Of a DNA stretch of 64,000 nt, positions 35,711 through 44,654 are shown one piece after another (the stretch's first letter is position 1; every line of letters starts with the position of its first letter). The stretch lies in the NCBI GenBank assembly GCA_964196195.1, contig CAXMSE010000032.1, forward strand, positions 1-64,000, given 5' to 3'. The stretch comes from OFTM10 sp964196195. GTDB taxonomy: Bacteria > Actinomycetota > Acidimicrobiia > Acidimicrobiales > Aldehydirespiratoraceae. The notes beneath the pieces were generated by a model. That model had not been told where the DNA came from and ran no database searches. It saw only the letters and a list, made by a program, of their open reading frames with translations. A program made the translations under genes and the position numbers.

Positions 35711-35810
35711 CTTCGAGTCCCGGGAGTTCCAGGTGTCCCCCGAAGACCCCCTGGGCCTCCTAGGTACTCCCTGTTCCTCCACTGTCCTCCACTGTACCCC
35801 TTTTCCCTCC
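35711..35810 (-). promoter_or_regulatory. Ten G-rich boxes at exact 10-base period upstream of mraZ (candidate MraZ operators)
   Basis: On the minus strand, GG begins at 35810, 35800, 35790, 35780, 35770, 35760, 35750, 35740, 35730 and 35720. The first eight boxes read GGAG or GGGG (for example GGAGGACAGT, GGAGGAACAG); the last two are weaker (GGAA, GGAC). MraZ is known to bind repeats of about TGGG(A) at 10-base spacing, so this looks like an enlarged operator. It ends 31 bases before the mraZ start codon, with the SD (GGAGG at about 35690) in the same phase. Confidence 0.65.
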
Positions 35811-35845
35811 CACGTCGCAAGTATTTCCTCCACGCAGAGCGCGAA

Positions 35846-35859
35846 CGAACGCACGTTCG
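35846..35859. promoter_or_regulatory. LexA-type SOS palindrome upstream of the dcw cluster
   Basis: CGAACGCACGTTCG matches the actinobacterial LexA core CGAAC-N4-GTTCG exactly in all ten fixed bases; the outer bases are A and G rather than T and A. It lies 167-180 bases before the mraZ start and 36 bases before the first G-rich box, in the non-coding gap after the lipoate ligase gene. Binding is not proven. Confidence 0.55.
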
Positions 35860-35907
35860 GCGCGAATCACTCCCCGACGTGGAACCGTCGACCTCTGGGA
35901 AGTCCGG

Positions 35908-36582
35908 CTAGGCGGGAAGGGAAGCCAGCAGGGCTTCGGTGACGGCCCAGTCACCCACAACGCCCACCACCGAAGCCAGCTGGGCCGTGGCATCACGTCG
36001 CTGGTCTGCCGCCAGCTCCAGTGCCGCCACTGCGAGGCTGGGGCGGAACCGGCGATGCACCATGGTTTGGACACGGATCCACTCTCGTGTCCGACGCTGG
36101 CTCACGCCCACGTACTTGTGAGCGCCGACGAACACCTCTCCGGGGCCGAGTCCCGCGAAGCACACCAGCTCAGACCATGGCCGTGTCTCGAGCCCGCCGC
36201 GATGCACCTCGAGGTCCGTGCCCCCGCAGCTCTCCAGCGCCCGGGCCCAACTGTCGCCCACCCAGTCGGCGCCCCGAGCCACGTCGTCGTGCCAGAGAGG
36301 GTCGCCCTGCGGGATCCAGATGTCGATCCAGACGTGCTCACCCGGCACCAGCAACACCGCTCCACCCCCACTGCGGCGCCGGGCCACGACCAGACCAGCG
36401 AGCGAAGCCGCGGCGGGATCGACGATGTCGTCACGTTGGGAACTTCCCAACACCAGTGTCGACTGATCGACCTCGAGCAGCCGAACCGTGCGGACGGCGC
36501 CGTCGGGAGCGAGGGGTTGGTGGAGGGTCGCGGCAGAACCCGAGGCCGTCTCGACCGTCCAGCCCGGCAGGGAGGAGGTCAC
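35908..36582 (-). CDS. Lipoate--protein ligase A family protein
   Basis: Member of the biotin/lipoate ligase fold (LplA/LipB/LipM), 224 residues. The lipoyl-binding loop RRRSGGGAVLLVPG and the catalytic-lysine segment FVGAHKYVGVSQRR are clear. It would attach lipoate or octanoate to the E2 or GcvH domain. No lipA or dehydrogenase genes are near, so whether it is a ligase or a transferase is open. GTG 36582 overlaps the HNH gene stop (GTGA). It is the last gene before the dcw promoter region. Confidence 0.85.
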   Translation of the reverse strand: MTSSLPGWTVETASGSAATLHQPLAPDGAVRTVRLLEVDQSTLVLGSSQRDDIVDPAAASLAGLVVARRRSGGGAVLLVPGEHVWIDIWIPQGDPLWHDDVARGADWVGDSWARALESCGGTDLEVHRGGLETRPWSELVCFAGLGPGEVFVGAHKYVGVSQRRTREWIRVQTMVHRRFRPSLAVAALELAADQRRDATAQLASVVGVVGDWAVTEALLASLPA

Positions 36583-37085
36583 GCCGATCGGCGCTGATCC
36601 CGGAGATAGGGCTCCCAGGAATCAGGAATCGACCCGACGGCCACCTCGATCCATGTGGATGGCGGCGGAGGCCCCGGGCGAGAAACGAGTCTCATCGCGG
36701 TGTCGGCCAGCAGGCGATCGCGCTTCACCGCATTGCAGCGGCGGCAGGCCGCAACGAGGTTTTCCCAGGTGTGCAGGCCGCCCCGACTGCGGGGAACGAC
36801 ATGATCGAGTGTCTCGGCCGCGGCATCGCAGTATTGGCAGCGATGGCGGTCGCGTGCGAAAACTCCACGCCGGCTGGGCGACCGATGGCGTTGATAGGGT
36901 ACCGAGACGAAGCGAGCCAGCCGGACGACCGACGGCTCTCTCAGGCTGAGGCGCTCACTGCGCACCAGGCGACCGCTGCTGGCGATCAGTTCGACTCGTT
37001 CGGAGAGAACCAGGCAGATCCCACGAGGAATGCTCACCACGGCGAGTGGCTCGTAGGTTGCGTTGAGAACGAGCACTCCGGCCAT
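36579..37085 (-). CDS. HNH endonuclease
   Basis: 168 residues with a C-terminal HNH fold: RHRCQYCDAAAETLDHVVPRSRGG, then WENLVAACRRCNAVK. The two CXXC pairs bind zinc and DH/N form the metal site. The N-terminus (VLVLNATYEPLAVVSI) is the conserved start of a widespread chromosomal HNH family of unknown biological role in actinobacteria. There is no methylase partner nearby, so it is not an obvious restriction enzyme. Confidence 0.92.
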   Translation of the reverse strand: MAGVLVLNATYEPLAVVSIPRGICLVLSERVELIASSGRLVRSERLSLREPSVVRLARFVSVPYQRHRSPSRRGVFARDRHRCQYCDAAAETLDHVVPRSRGGLHTWENLVAACRRCNAVKRDRLLADTAMRLVSRPGPPPPSTWIEVAVGSIPDSWEPYLRDQRRSA

Positions 37086-37100
37086 TGGGAGAAACTAGCC

Positions 37101-37361
37101 TCAGGCGCGACGCTGATTCTCGGACTTGCACCATCGGAGCCAGGCAACCAGGTCGCCTACCTCCGGCGGATGCTCAGGGTCGCCGTACTGGGTGACCGCC
37201 CGGAAACGCAGCAGCGCCGGATCGGGAACCGGTAGGAAGGGCTTCTGGCGCCACCACCCGTCGGGAGCGAATCGACGCGCCTGGCCGATAGCGATGCGCC
37301 AGAGGCTCGGATGGAACAGCACGGCACGAACCCCCACCACAAAGGTTTGGGCGGGTCTCAT
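37101..37361 (-). CDS. Small uncharacterised protein, 86 residues
   Basis: Real by context: its ATG overlaps the ROK kinase stop (ATGA) and the HNH gene follows 15 bases later. The protein is basic and tryptophan-rich (LFHPSLWRIAIGQARRFAPDGWW, then VGDLVAWLRWCK), soluble, with no signal. Similar short proteins are common beside other actinobacterial genes, but I know of no function. Confidence 0.75.
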   Translation of the reverse strand: MRPAQTFVVGVRAVLFHPSLWRIAIGQARRFAPDGWWRQKPFLPVPDPALLRFRAVTQYGDPEHPPEVGDLVAWLRWCKSENQRRA

Positions 37362-38227
37362 CGCACACCCACGTCATGGCCGAGGCCGCGGAACCCCACC
37401 GCGGCAGCGCCGACGATCGGCCCGTCGCTTCCCAGGACGGCCGGGATGATTCGCGTGCCGACAGAGTGCTGGAGCGCGGCGACACGATCCACCTCGGCCT
37501 GGGCGGCCGCGAAGAAGGGATCGCCGAAACCGAGCGCCACCGATCCTGCCACCACCGCCAAGGAGAGATCGAGGAGGTTCGCCACTGAACCGACGGCTCG
37601 ACCGACGAGGGTGCCGGCGCGCTCTATCTCATCACGTTCGGCCTCAGCTGCGGGCCGGCCCGTCCTGAACGCGATCGCGGTACCCGACGATTCTGCCTCC
37701 AGCACCCCGGGAACATGGTCGGGTAGTGGCGTGCCGTCCGGCACAACCACCACATGGCCTATGTGTCCGGCGTTGCCATCATCGCCGTCGAGAAGGCGCC
37801 CGTCGAGAACTATCCCGCCGCCCACACCGGTGGAGACCACCATGGCGATGAAGTTCTGTTCCCCCGTAGCGGCCCCCTTCCATGCCTCAGCCAGGGCGAG
37901 AGCCTTGGCGTCGTTGTCGACGAAGGTCGGGAGTCCGGTGAGTTCCGCGAGACGGGGCTGGAGCGGGAAACGATCCCAGGCCGCGATGTTGAGAGGCGAG
38001 ACCTCGAAGCCGCCGCGGATCATGGGGCCACCGGAACCAACACCGCAGACCACCGTGTCGCTGGAGTCGATCTGCTCGAACAGGCCGGCGAGTCTGGAGA
38101 ACAACTCCTCACTATCGGCCGCGCCCACCGATCCGACCCTCAGCCGATCATGGATGACGCCATCGGCATCAACCGTAGCGACCTCGAACTTGGTGCCGCC
38201 GATATCGATTGCGAGGGCTCGGTCCAT
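37358..38227 (-). CDS. ROK family sugar kinase (glucokinase-like) lacking the zinc motif
   Basis: ATP-dependent sugar kinase of the ROK family, 289 residues from ATG 38227 (MDRALAIDIGGTKFEVATV). The phosphate loop DIGGTK, the catalytic VDNDAKALALAE and the substrate segment GNAGHIGHVVV are present. The C-X-C-G-X2-G-C motif that binds structural zinc in ROK kinases, expected directly after GHIGHVVV, is replaced by a stretch without cysteine (PDGTPLPDHVPGVLEAE). Glucokinase is the default guess. It heads a four-gene run and diverges from moxR. Confidence 0.85.
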   Translation of the reverse strand: MDRALAIDIGGTKFEVATVDADGVIHDRLRVGSVGAADSEELFSRLAGLFEQIDSSDTVVCGVGSGGPMIRGGFEVSPLNIAAWDRFPLQPRLAELTGLPTFVDNDAKALALAEAWKGAATGEQNFIAMVVSTGVGGGIVLDGRLLDGDDGNAGHIGHVVVVPDGTPLPDHVPGVLEAESSGTAIAFRTGRPAAEAERDEIERAGTLVGRAVGSVANLLDLSLAVVAGSVALGFGDPFFAAAQAEVDRVAALQHSVGTRIIPAVLGSDGPIVGAAAVGFRGLGHDVGVR

Positions 38228-38353
38228 GATGCAGGACCTTACGCCGGTAGGTCGCGGGTGGAGGCGGATCAATGACCGACCAGGCGGGGCGATCGCAACG
38301 ACACCTCGCGACGCTCTACGCTGACAGCCGGATCACAGAGGCCCGGAGGCGAC

Positions 38354-39379
38354 GTGACTACTACTGAACACTCGGCAAACGATGCCGTCAGCAATGGGGC
38401 CGACGAGATGTCGGCGGAGCACGGAGCGAGTCCGGGATTCGCCGAAAACTTCGCCTCGCTCACCACCAACATCGAGCGAGCCATAAAGGGAAAGCCCCAG
38501 GTAGTGCGCCTGATGGTTCTCGCCCTGATCAGCGACGGCCACGTTCTCGTGGAAGACGTCCCGGGTGTAGGCAAGACGAGCCTCGGCAAGGCCCTCGCAC
38601 GAAGTGTCGACGGCAAGTTCGGGCGTGTTCAGTTCACGCCAGACCTGCTGCCCACCGACGTCACCGGCGTGAGTGTGTGGGATCGAGCCGACGAAAAGTT
38701 CGAATTCCGACCTGGTCCGGTTTTCTCCAACATCCTGCTGGCCGATGAGATCAACCGCGCCTCGCCGAAAACCCAGTCGGCCCTGCTCGAGGCGATGGGC
38801 GAACACCAGGTCACCGCCGATGGCACCACCCATATCCTCGGCTCGCCATTCATGGTGATCGCCACCCAGAACCCGATCGAGCACGAAGGCACTTACCCCC
38901 TCCCCGAGGCCCAACTCGATCGCTTCTTGATGCGTATCGAGATCGGCTACCCGGACCGGGCCGCTGAAGTGGAGATCCTCGAAAGCCACGGCGACAGTTC
39001 CGAACCAGTCGACTCACTCCAAGCGGTGCTCAGCGCCGCCCAGATCGCCGACATGGCCACCTCTCTTCGCGACATCTATCTGGCCCCAGCACTGAGGACC
39101 TACCTCCTCGACCTGGCCGACGCTACGCGAAACCATCCCGCCCTGTCCCTCGGCTTGTCGCCGAGGGGGGTACTGGCTCTCCAGCGAGTCGCCCGGGCCG
39201 AGGCGGCGGCACAGGGTCGCGCCTACGCCACCCCCGACGATGTGAAGGGCCTCGCCCGGTTCGTGATGCCCCACCGCCTCCTGATGACCCCTGAGAGCCG
39301 CATGCGAGGTCTTCGACCCGCGGAGATCGTCGGCGAGATCGTCGATGCCGTTCCGATCCCCCGCCCCAGCGGCAGCTGA
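38354..39379 (+). CDS. MoxR family AAA+ ATPase
   Basis: Chaperone-like AAA+ ATPase, 341 residues. Walker A DVPGVGKTSLGK (about 68-79), Walker B ILLADEINRASPKTQ, sensor 1 VIATQNPIEHEGTYPLPEAQLDRF. GTG 38354 follows GGAGG. MoxR proteins typically act with DUF58 and transglutaminase-like membrane proteins, which are the next two genes, 2 bases away and 4-base overlapped. The substrate of such systems in actinobacteria is not known; an envelope or maturation role is inferred. Confidence 0.94.
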   Translation: MTTTEHSANDAVSNGADEMSAEHGASPGFAENFASLTTNIERAIKGKPQVVRLMVLALISDGHVLVEDVPGVGKTSLGKALARSVDGKFGRVQFTPDLLPTDVTGVSVWDRADEKFEFRPGPVFSNILLADEINRASPKTQSALLEAMGEHQVTADGTTHILGSPFMVIATQNPIEHEGTYPLPEAQLDRFLMRIEIGYPDRAAEVEILESHGDSSEPVDSLQAVLSAAQIADMATSLRDIYLAPALRTYLLDLADATRNHPALSLGLSPRGVLALQRVARAEAAAQGRAYATPDDVKGLARFVMPHRLLMTPESRMRGLRPAEIVGEIVDAVPIPRPSGS

Positions 39380-39381
39380 AG

Positions 39382-40548
39382 ATGCCCACCCGCGCCGGAT
39401 GGGGCGTGCTGGTCTCGGGGGCGGCATTCGTGATCGCCGGCCGCCTCTTCGGTGCTGTCGAATTCCTCGTCGCGGGTACGGTCGCGCTGGCAGCGGTGGT
39501 CATCGCCGTGGTGCTCAGGCGTGTCCGTCCATCCCAGATCGCGGTGGCGCGCCAGCTCACTCCGCCTCGAGTACCGGCGGGCGAGCCCGCACGGGTCGAT
39601 CTCGAAGTCATCAACCGCGCCGGCTACCGCACTCCCCTGCTCCGCCTCCACGACTCGGTCAGCGGCACACGAGGAGTTCACCTCTCACTCGCCCCGCTCG
39701 CGGCCGACGACGGCCGGGTCCAGGGCGCTTACCGGCTTCCCACGACGCGCCGCGGTGTGCTCGAGCTCGGGCCGATTCGGATCGATGATGTCGATGCCTT
39801 GGGACTCGCCCGGCGTAGTCACCGCGTCGACACCAAGGTGCGCCTCATCGTGCATCCGCCGATCGAGTCTCTCCCCCCCGTTCGCGTTCCCGCCGGCGAC
39901 GATCCCCTCCTCGGCGAGGAGCTGAGACAGTCGCTCGGCTTGAGCGACGAAGAGTTCGACGGTCTTCGCGACTATGTCCCCGGCGATGATCTCCGCAAGA
40001 TCCATTGGCCTTCGTCGGCCCGCCACGGCGATCTCCAGGTACGCCAGTTCCGGCCACCGCGCCACGGTCGTCTCTCGGTGGTGATCGACACTCGACCGCC
40101 CAGCGATTCCGCCATCGCTCTCGACTACACCACATCGATCGCCGGCTCGATCGCAGCCGCCGTTCTCGCCGCGGGCGACGCCACCCGGATCGACACCACC
40201 GATGGCCGCACTACGGAGATGCTCACAGGGGCATCCCAACTCGAGCCGATGCTCGAGTTCCTCGCCCTGCTCAAGGGAGGTAGCGGATCGATACACGCCT
40301 CGGTGCCCACGTCTCCGGGCAACATCGTGGCGGTATCGGCCGACCCGGCTCTCGTCAGCAATGCAGGGGCACGACGCCTCTTCGCCCAGCGCCTGCGAGC
40401 CTCTATCGTGATCACCGTCGACGCCGAGCGCTGGGGCAACTCAGAAACCGAGGGCAGCCGCACCGCCGACTGGCTCCACCTCACCGCCCCGGGCCAGCTT
40501 GCATCTCTGTGGCAACTGGGCCGCCAACGCCAGGTGGTGCGCCGATGA
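39382..40548 (+). CDS. DUF58 domain-containing membrane protein
   Basis: 388 residues. Two membrane helices at the N-terminus (about 7-45), then a beta-rich part (RVDLEVINRAGYRTPLLRLHD) and the DUF58 core (LGLSDEEFDGLRDYVPGDDLRKIHWPSSARHGDLQVRQF). The final domain has a vWA-like fold (VVIDTRPPSDSA). It is the standard partner of MoxR ATPases. The end overlaps the next gene by four bases. Confidence 0.92.
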   Translation: MPTRAGWGVLVSGAAFVIAGRLFGAVEFLVAGTVALAAVVIAVVLRRVRPSQIAVARQLTPPRVPAGEPARVDLEVINRAGYRTPLLRLHDSVSGTRGVHLSLAPLAADDGRVQGAYRLPTTRRGVLELGPIRIDDVDALGLARRSHRVDTKVRLIVHPPIESLPPVRVPAGDDPLLGEELRQSLGLSDEEFDGLRDYVPGDDLRKIHWPSSARHGDLQVRQFRPPRHGRLSVVIDTRPPSDSAIALDYTTSIAGSIAAAVLAAGDATRIDTTDGRTTEMLTGASQLEPMLEFLALLKGGSGSIHASVPTSPGNIVAVSADPALVSNAGARRLFAQRLRASIVITVDAERWGNSETEGSRTADWLHLTAPGQLASLWQLGRQRQVVRR

Positions 40549-42869
40549 CCCCCCGTCGCCTTATCGGGTTTGTCGCCGAACTGGCTCTGTTGGGCCTCTC
40601 GGTTGCGGTCACTATCGGACTCGAACGCCTATTCGTCGATACGTCGTACCTCAACGACCTCATCGTCTTGGTGATCGCCAGCCACGGACTCGCCATCGTG
40701 GCCCGTCGGGCCGGTTTCGGCATGGCGGTGGCCGCGGCTGTGAGTGCGGCCGGCCTGCTCGTGGTGGGTAACATCCTGCTCTTCTCCGACGCTGCCGGTT
40801 CGATCATCCCGTCGGGCGAGACCCTCACGTTCCTGCGCTCCGACCTCCGTGAGGCCTGGACCATATTCTCGGCTGACTCCGCTCCTGTGGCACCGGTGCG
40901 GGGTTTCATCGTGGCCAGCGGATTCGCGCTCTGGTGGACGGCGTTCCTCGCCGACTGGGCCGCGTTCCGGCTCCGGTCACCCCTCGAGGCAGTGGCTCCC
41001 GCCACCGCACTGTTCGTGTTCGCGGCTCTGTTGGGAGCCGACGAGAACCAGATCGCCCACGGTGCGGCCTACGCGGCCGGCGTGGGCGGCGTACTCCTCA
41101 CGATGCGGGCCGATCGTCAGACCCGCGAGGAGGTGTGGGTGGCATCCGGCGCCGGGAAGGGAGTTTCCACCACCTTGCGCATCGGGGCCATGGTCGCCGC
41201 GCTTGCCGTGGTGTTCGGCGCGTTCGTCGGTCCGGCCATTCCCGGCGCGGGCGACGTGCTTCTCGACCCGAGCAACTGGGACAACGGTCCCCAGACCCGC
41301 TCGGTGATCAGCCCCCTGGTAGAGATCAACGCCTCCCTGGTCGAACAGTCCAACTTCGAGATGTTCTCGGTGAAGGTCGACGATCCCGAAGCCGACAAGA
41401 ACTACTGGCGGCTGATGGCGCTCACGGATTTCAACGGCCAGATCTGGAAACGCAAGAGCAACTTCGACAACATACGAGGCGCCGTCGGCACCGATGTGGC
41501 GGCCGATGTGCCGCGGCGCACGGTGCGCCAGGAGATCACCACCCGCAGTCTCGGCGGCATCTACCTGCCCGCCGCCTATGAGGTGAGCAATCTCGTCGAG
41601 ACCAGCAATGTCGACCTCGAATACGAGAGCGCAACCGGCGCCCTGGTGATCACCCGCGAGTCGGAGGCGCGGGCAGCCCGCGGCTTCACCTACGTTCTCG
41701 AGTCGGCCGTTCCCGAATACAGCCCCACCTCTCTGCCTGCCAGTGCCACGGCGGGGCTCGAGGCTTCGTTCGTGGAGGAACACACCTCCCTGCCACCCTC
41801 ATGTTCGAGCGGCGAGTCAACCCCGGGCGAGTGCTGGCCCGACAACGTCACCACGCTGGCTCAAGACATCACCGCCGGCGCCACCACCGACTACCAGCGT
41901 GTGCTCGCCCTCCAGAACCACTTCCTCGACCCCTCCAACTTCACCTACGACCTCGACGTGGCATTGCGTCACGATGTGAACGACATCGAAGACTTCCTGT
42001 ATGTCGTGCAGCGCGGCTACTGCGAGCAGTTCGCCTCCACCTTCGCCGCGATGGCCCGATCGATCGGGATCCCTGCCCGTGTCGCGGTGGGGTTCACCTG
42101 GGGCGACTGGGACGACGACCGCCAGGAATACGTGGTGCGAGGCGAACACGCCCATGCCTGGCCCGAGGTCTACTTCGCCGGCGTCGGTTGGGTGGTGTTC
42201 GACCCCACACCCGGCCGAGCACCCGCCCACGGTAGCGAGATCACCGGCCTTGTGCCGGCCCAGCTCAACGAGAACGACGCTTCCAACCGCGGCGGCGGAT
42301 CCGTCGCCGCACCTCCGAGCACGATCGCTCCCGGCATCACCGGCCAGCCCACCATCCCCGGCTTCGGCGAGGAACTCACAGTGCCCACCACCGTGCCGGC
42401 CGTGGGTACCGGCTCTGGAGACAGCTCCGGATCCGCTTGGCTTGTCCTGCTTCGGGCCGGCGTGGTGCTTGGGGCCCTCGCCTTCGCCTTGGGCGTCGTG
42501 CCCGCGCTTCGATTCCTTCTCCGCCGTCGCCGGCTTCACCGGGTGGCCGCCGACCCCTGTGGTCGTGCCGAACTCGCGTGGGACGATGCCGCCGGCGCCC
42601 TCTCACTGGTGGGCCTGGTTCAGGCCCCCCACGAGACACTCCCTGAGTTCATCAGTCGCGTAGGCCGCACCGGCACTCGGGTGGGGCCTCTCGCCCAGCT
42701 CGCGGGCGACGTCGGCGTATTGCGCTACTCCGTGCCCGCCGATCCCATTCCCCACGCCATCGCCGCTCAGAGCGCGGCGGCAGACGTGGTGCATACGTGC
42801 AGAGCTTCGCGAACGTTTACCCAGTTGTTCGTCGACGCCGTCGATCCCCGAACGCTCCGATTTTCCTGA
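40545..42869 (+). CDS. Transglutaminase-like membrane protein (TgpA-like)
   Basis: 774 residues from ATG 40545, overlapping the DUF58 stop. About six membrane helices come first (to about residue 235), then an extracytoplasmic region with a transglutaminase core. The triad is Cys493 (RGYCEQFA), His537 (HAHAWPEVY) and Asp553 (VVFDPTPG). A Thr/Pro/Gly-rich linker, a further membrane helix (about 637-660) and a short cytoplasmic C-terminal domain follow. All catalytic residues are kept, so it may be an active protease or crosslinking enzyme outside the cell. Confidence 0.92.
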   Translation: MTPRRLIGFVAELALLGLSVAVTIGLERLFVDTSYLNDLIVLVIASHGLAIVARRAGFGMAVAAAVSAAGLLVVGNILLFSDAAGSIIPSGETLTFLRSDLREAWTIFSADSAPVAPVRGFIVASGFALWWTAFLADWAAFRLRSPLEAVAPATALFVFAALLGADENQIAHGAAYAAGVGGVLLTMRADRQTREEVWVASGAGKGVSTTLRIGAMVAALAVVFGAFVGPAIPGAGDVLLDPSNWDNGPQTRSVISPLVEINASLVEQSNFEMFSVKVDDPEADKNYWRLMALTDFNGQIWKRKSNFDNIRGAVGTDVAADVPRRTVRQEITTRSLGGIYLPAAYEVSNLVETSNVDLEYESATGALVITRESEARAARGFTYVLESAVPEYSPTSLPASATAGLEASFVEEHTSLPPSCSSGESTPGECWPDNVTTLAQDITAGATTDYQRVLALQNHFLDPSNFTYDLDVALRHDVNDIEDFLYVVQRGYCEQFASTFAAMARSIGIPARVAVGFTWGDWDDDRQEYVVRGEHAHAWPEVYFAGVGWVVFDPTPGRAPAHGSEITGLVPAQLNENDASNRGGGSVAAPPSTIAPGITGQPTIPGFGEELTVPTTVPAVGTGSGDSSGSAWLVLLRAGVVLGALAFALGVVPALRFLLRRRRLHRVAADPCGRAELAWDDAAGALSLVGLVQAPHETLPEFISRVGRTGTRVGPLAQLAGDVGVLRYSVPADPIPHAIAAQSAAADVVHTCRASRTFTQLFVDAVDPRTLRFS

Positions 42870-42905
42870 ACCGGCGCGGACGCCGAGAACCAAGAAGAGC
42901 GATAG

Positions 42906-43295
42906 CTACTCGCCGGGCTGATCTTCGGGACGGTTGAACCGGTCACGCATCCGGGCTCCAGCGCCTCCCACGACGTCGCGGAAACCACCGCCGCGCATGT
43001 TGGAAGTCATCTGCTCGAGGCCGGCACGGCCCAGCTTGCGGGCGTTGCGCTCGAACCAGAGCACGCTGGCCAACATCAGGAGGAAGCCGACGAAGGCGAA
43101 GGCGAACGACACCGAGAGCAGTAGGACCATCAGCACGACTCCACACAGGAAGCCGAACGTGGCCCACTTCAGGTTGCGGAAAGCATGGGTGTAGATCGTG
43201 GTTTGGGAGACCTCGCGCGCGAGCGCGGGATCGGATTGATAGAGATGATCCTCGATCTCGGTGAGGATTCGTTGTTCATCCTCGGAAAGCGGCAC
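42906..43295 (-). CDS. DUF3040 domain-containing membrane protein
   Basis: 129 residues from GTG 43295, with AAGGAG six bases away. The family start VPLSEDEQRILTEIEDHLYQSDP is followed by two membrane helices (about 50-90). The C-terminal tail is cytoplasmic and Gly/Arg-rich. DUF3040 proteins are restricted mostly to Actinobacteria and often sit near mraZ/dcw or dinB; here dinB is 75 bases upstream on the same strand. Function unknown. Confidence 0.9.
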   Translation of the reverse strand: MPLSEDEQRILTEIEDHLYQSDPALAREVSQTTIYTHAFRNLKWATFGFLCGVVLMVLLLSVSFAFAFVGFLLMLASVLWFERNARKLGRAGLEQMTSNMRGGGFRDVVGGAGARMRDRFNRPEDQPGE

Positions 43296-43370
43296 CGTTG
43301 TCTCCTTGGCCCGGTTGTCGTCTTGCTCCAGTGTCGCACAGCACCACCCCCTCAACAACGCGGTGGGTAA

Positions 43371-44654
43371 TCAAAGATTGCAGTCGGGACCCCATTGTTG
43401 TTGGCCACGTTCCATCCGTCTCAGCCCCGATCCGGGCCTCGAAAGGGTGGCCGGCCCGATCGCGTTGCCACCGAAGCGCTCTCTGATTTCATCGACGACA
43501 CCATCAGCATCACTCCAGGAACGACCCTCGACATCGTCGAAACTCAGCTGTTGAGCGTGCGGCTCCACGAGTTGGCTGGCGCTTACGCCGAGCAGGCGAA
43601 CACCGGGCGAGGTGTCGACTCGGGCGAGGAGGGCTCCCGCCTCATGGGCTATCGAACGCGCTCCATCGATCGGAGAGAGCAGAGTCACCGACCTCGTGAT
43701 GGTCGTGAAGTCGCCAAAGCGGACCTTCACGGTGATCGTCCGACCCGCGACATTTGCGGCCCGCAGCCTCGAGGCGACAGCGTCGGCCATCCGTACGAGC
43801 TCCCTCGACAGGCGGTCGTCAACGAAGATGTCGTGAGCGAATGTCTCCTCGTGGCCTATCGATTTCACACCCTGATCGACAATCACCGGGCGCTCGTCAC
43901 GGCCTTGGGAGAGGAGATGAAGATGGCGCCCCAGGGCCGAACCGAGGGCCGCGGTCACTCGCTCTTCGGGCTGGGCGGCCAGATCGCCGACCGTCTCGAT
44001 CCCCATACGCGAGAGCTTGGCGCCGGTGGCGGGGCCCACGCCCCAGAGCGCACCCACCGCCAAGGGCTGAAGGAAGTCGAGCTCTGTACCGGCCTTGATC
44101 ACGTGCACGCCGGTGCCGAAGATCGGACCGGTGGCGCTCGGCTTGGGCTTGGCTCGTCCGGTGGCGAGCTTGGCGAGGAACTTGTTGGTGGCAACCCCGA
44201 CCGAACAGGTGAGCTGCTCCTCGGCGAGTACACGAGCTCTCAGCTCGGCCGCAATCGTTGGGGCTCGATCGCGGCCGTGGAGGGCACCGCGCACATCCAG
44301 GAACGCCTCATCGAGCGAGAGCGGCTCGACCAGGGGCGTCACATCGCGAAACAGTGCCATCACCTTCCCGCTCACCTCGCCGTAATAGGCGTGATCGCCG
44401 GTGAGAAACACCGCGTGGGGACACAGGCGTCGTGCTCGGGTGGTGGGCATCGCGGAATAGATGCCATATGAGCGAGCTACATAGGAGGCCGCAGCCACCA
44501 CGCCACGATCGCCGGTGCCTCCCACGACGACCGGCTCGGCGATCAGCTCCGGTCTACGGCGCAATTCACAGGAGACAAAAAAGGCGTCCATGTCGACGTG
44601 CAGGAAACCCAAGCTTCCATCCGGAGCGCTTCCCTCGGACCGTTGGGAACTCAC
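43371..44654 (-). CDS. dinB: DNA polymerase IV (Y family, DinB)
   Basis: Translesion polymerase, 427 residues. Palm motifs HVDMDAFFVSCELRR and LSLDEAFLDV carry the catalytic acids; the steric-gate region and the HhH part (GVGPATGAKLSRMGI) are normal. Near the C-terminus QQLSFDD is a good beta-clamp-binding motif. GTG 44654 overlaps the Nudix stop (GTGA), so the two are translated together. I see no LexA box before the pair. Confidence 0.94.
   Translation of the reverse strand: MSSQRSEGSAPDGSLGFLHVDMDAFFVSCELRRRPELIAEPVVVGGTGDRGVVAAASYVARSYGIYSAMPTTRARRLCPHAVFLTGDHAYYGEVSGKVMALFRDVTPLVEPLSLDEAFLDVRGALHGRDRAPTIAAELRARVLAEEQLTCSVGVATNKFLAKLATGRAKPKPSATGPIFGTGVHVIKAGTELDFLQPLAVGALWGVGPATGAKLSRMGIETVGDLAAQPEERVTAALGSALGRHLHLLSQGRDERPVIVDQGVKSIGHEETFAHDIFVDDRLSRELVRMADAVASRLRAANVAGRTITVKVRFGDFTTITRSVTLLSPIDGARSIAHEAGALLARVDTSPGVRLLGVSASQLVEPHAQQLSFDDVEGRSWSDADGVVDEIRERFGGNAIGPATLSRPGSGLRRMERGQQQWGPDCNL

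Noticed and set aside
36649..36665. A DnaA-box-like TGTGGATGG in the HNH gene
   Set aside because: It is a single imperfect copy inside coding sequence without neighbours.
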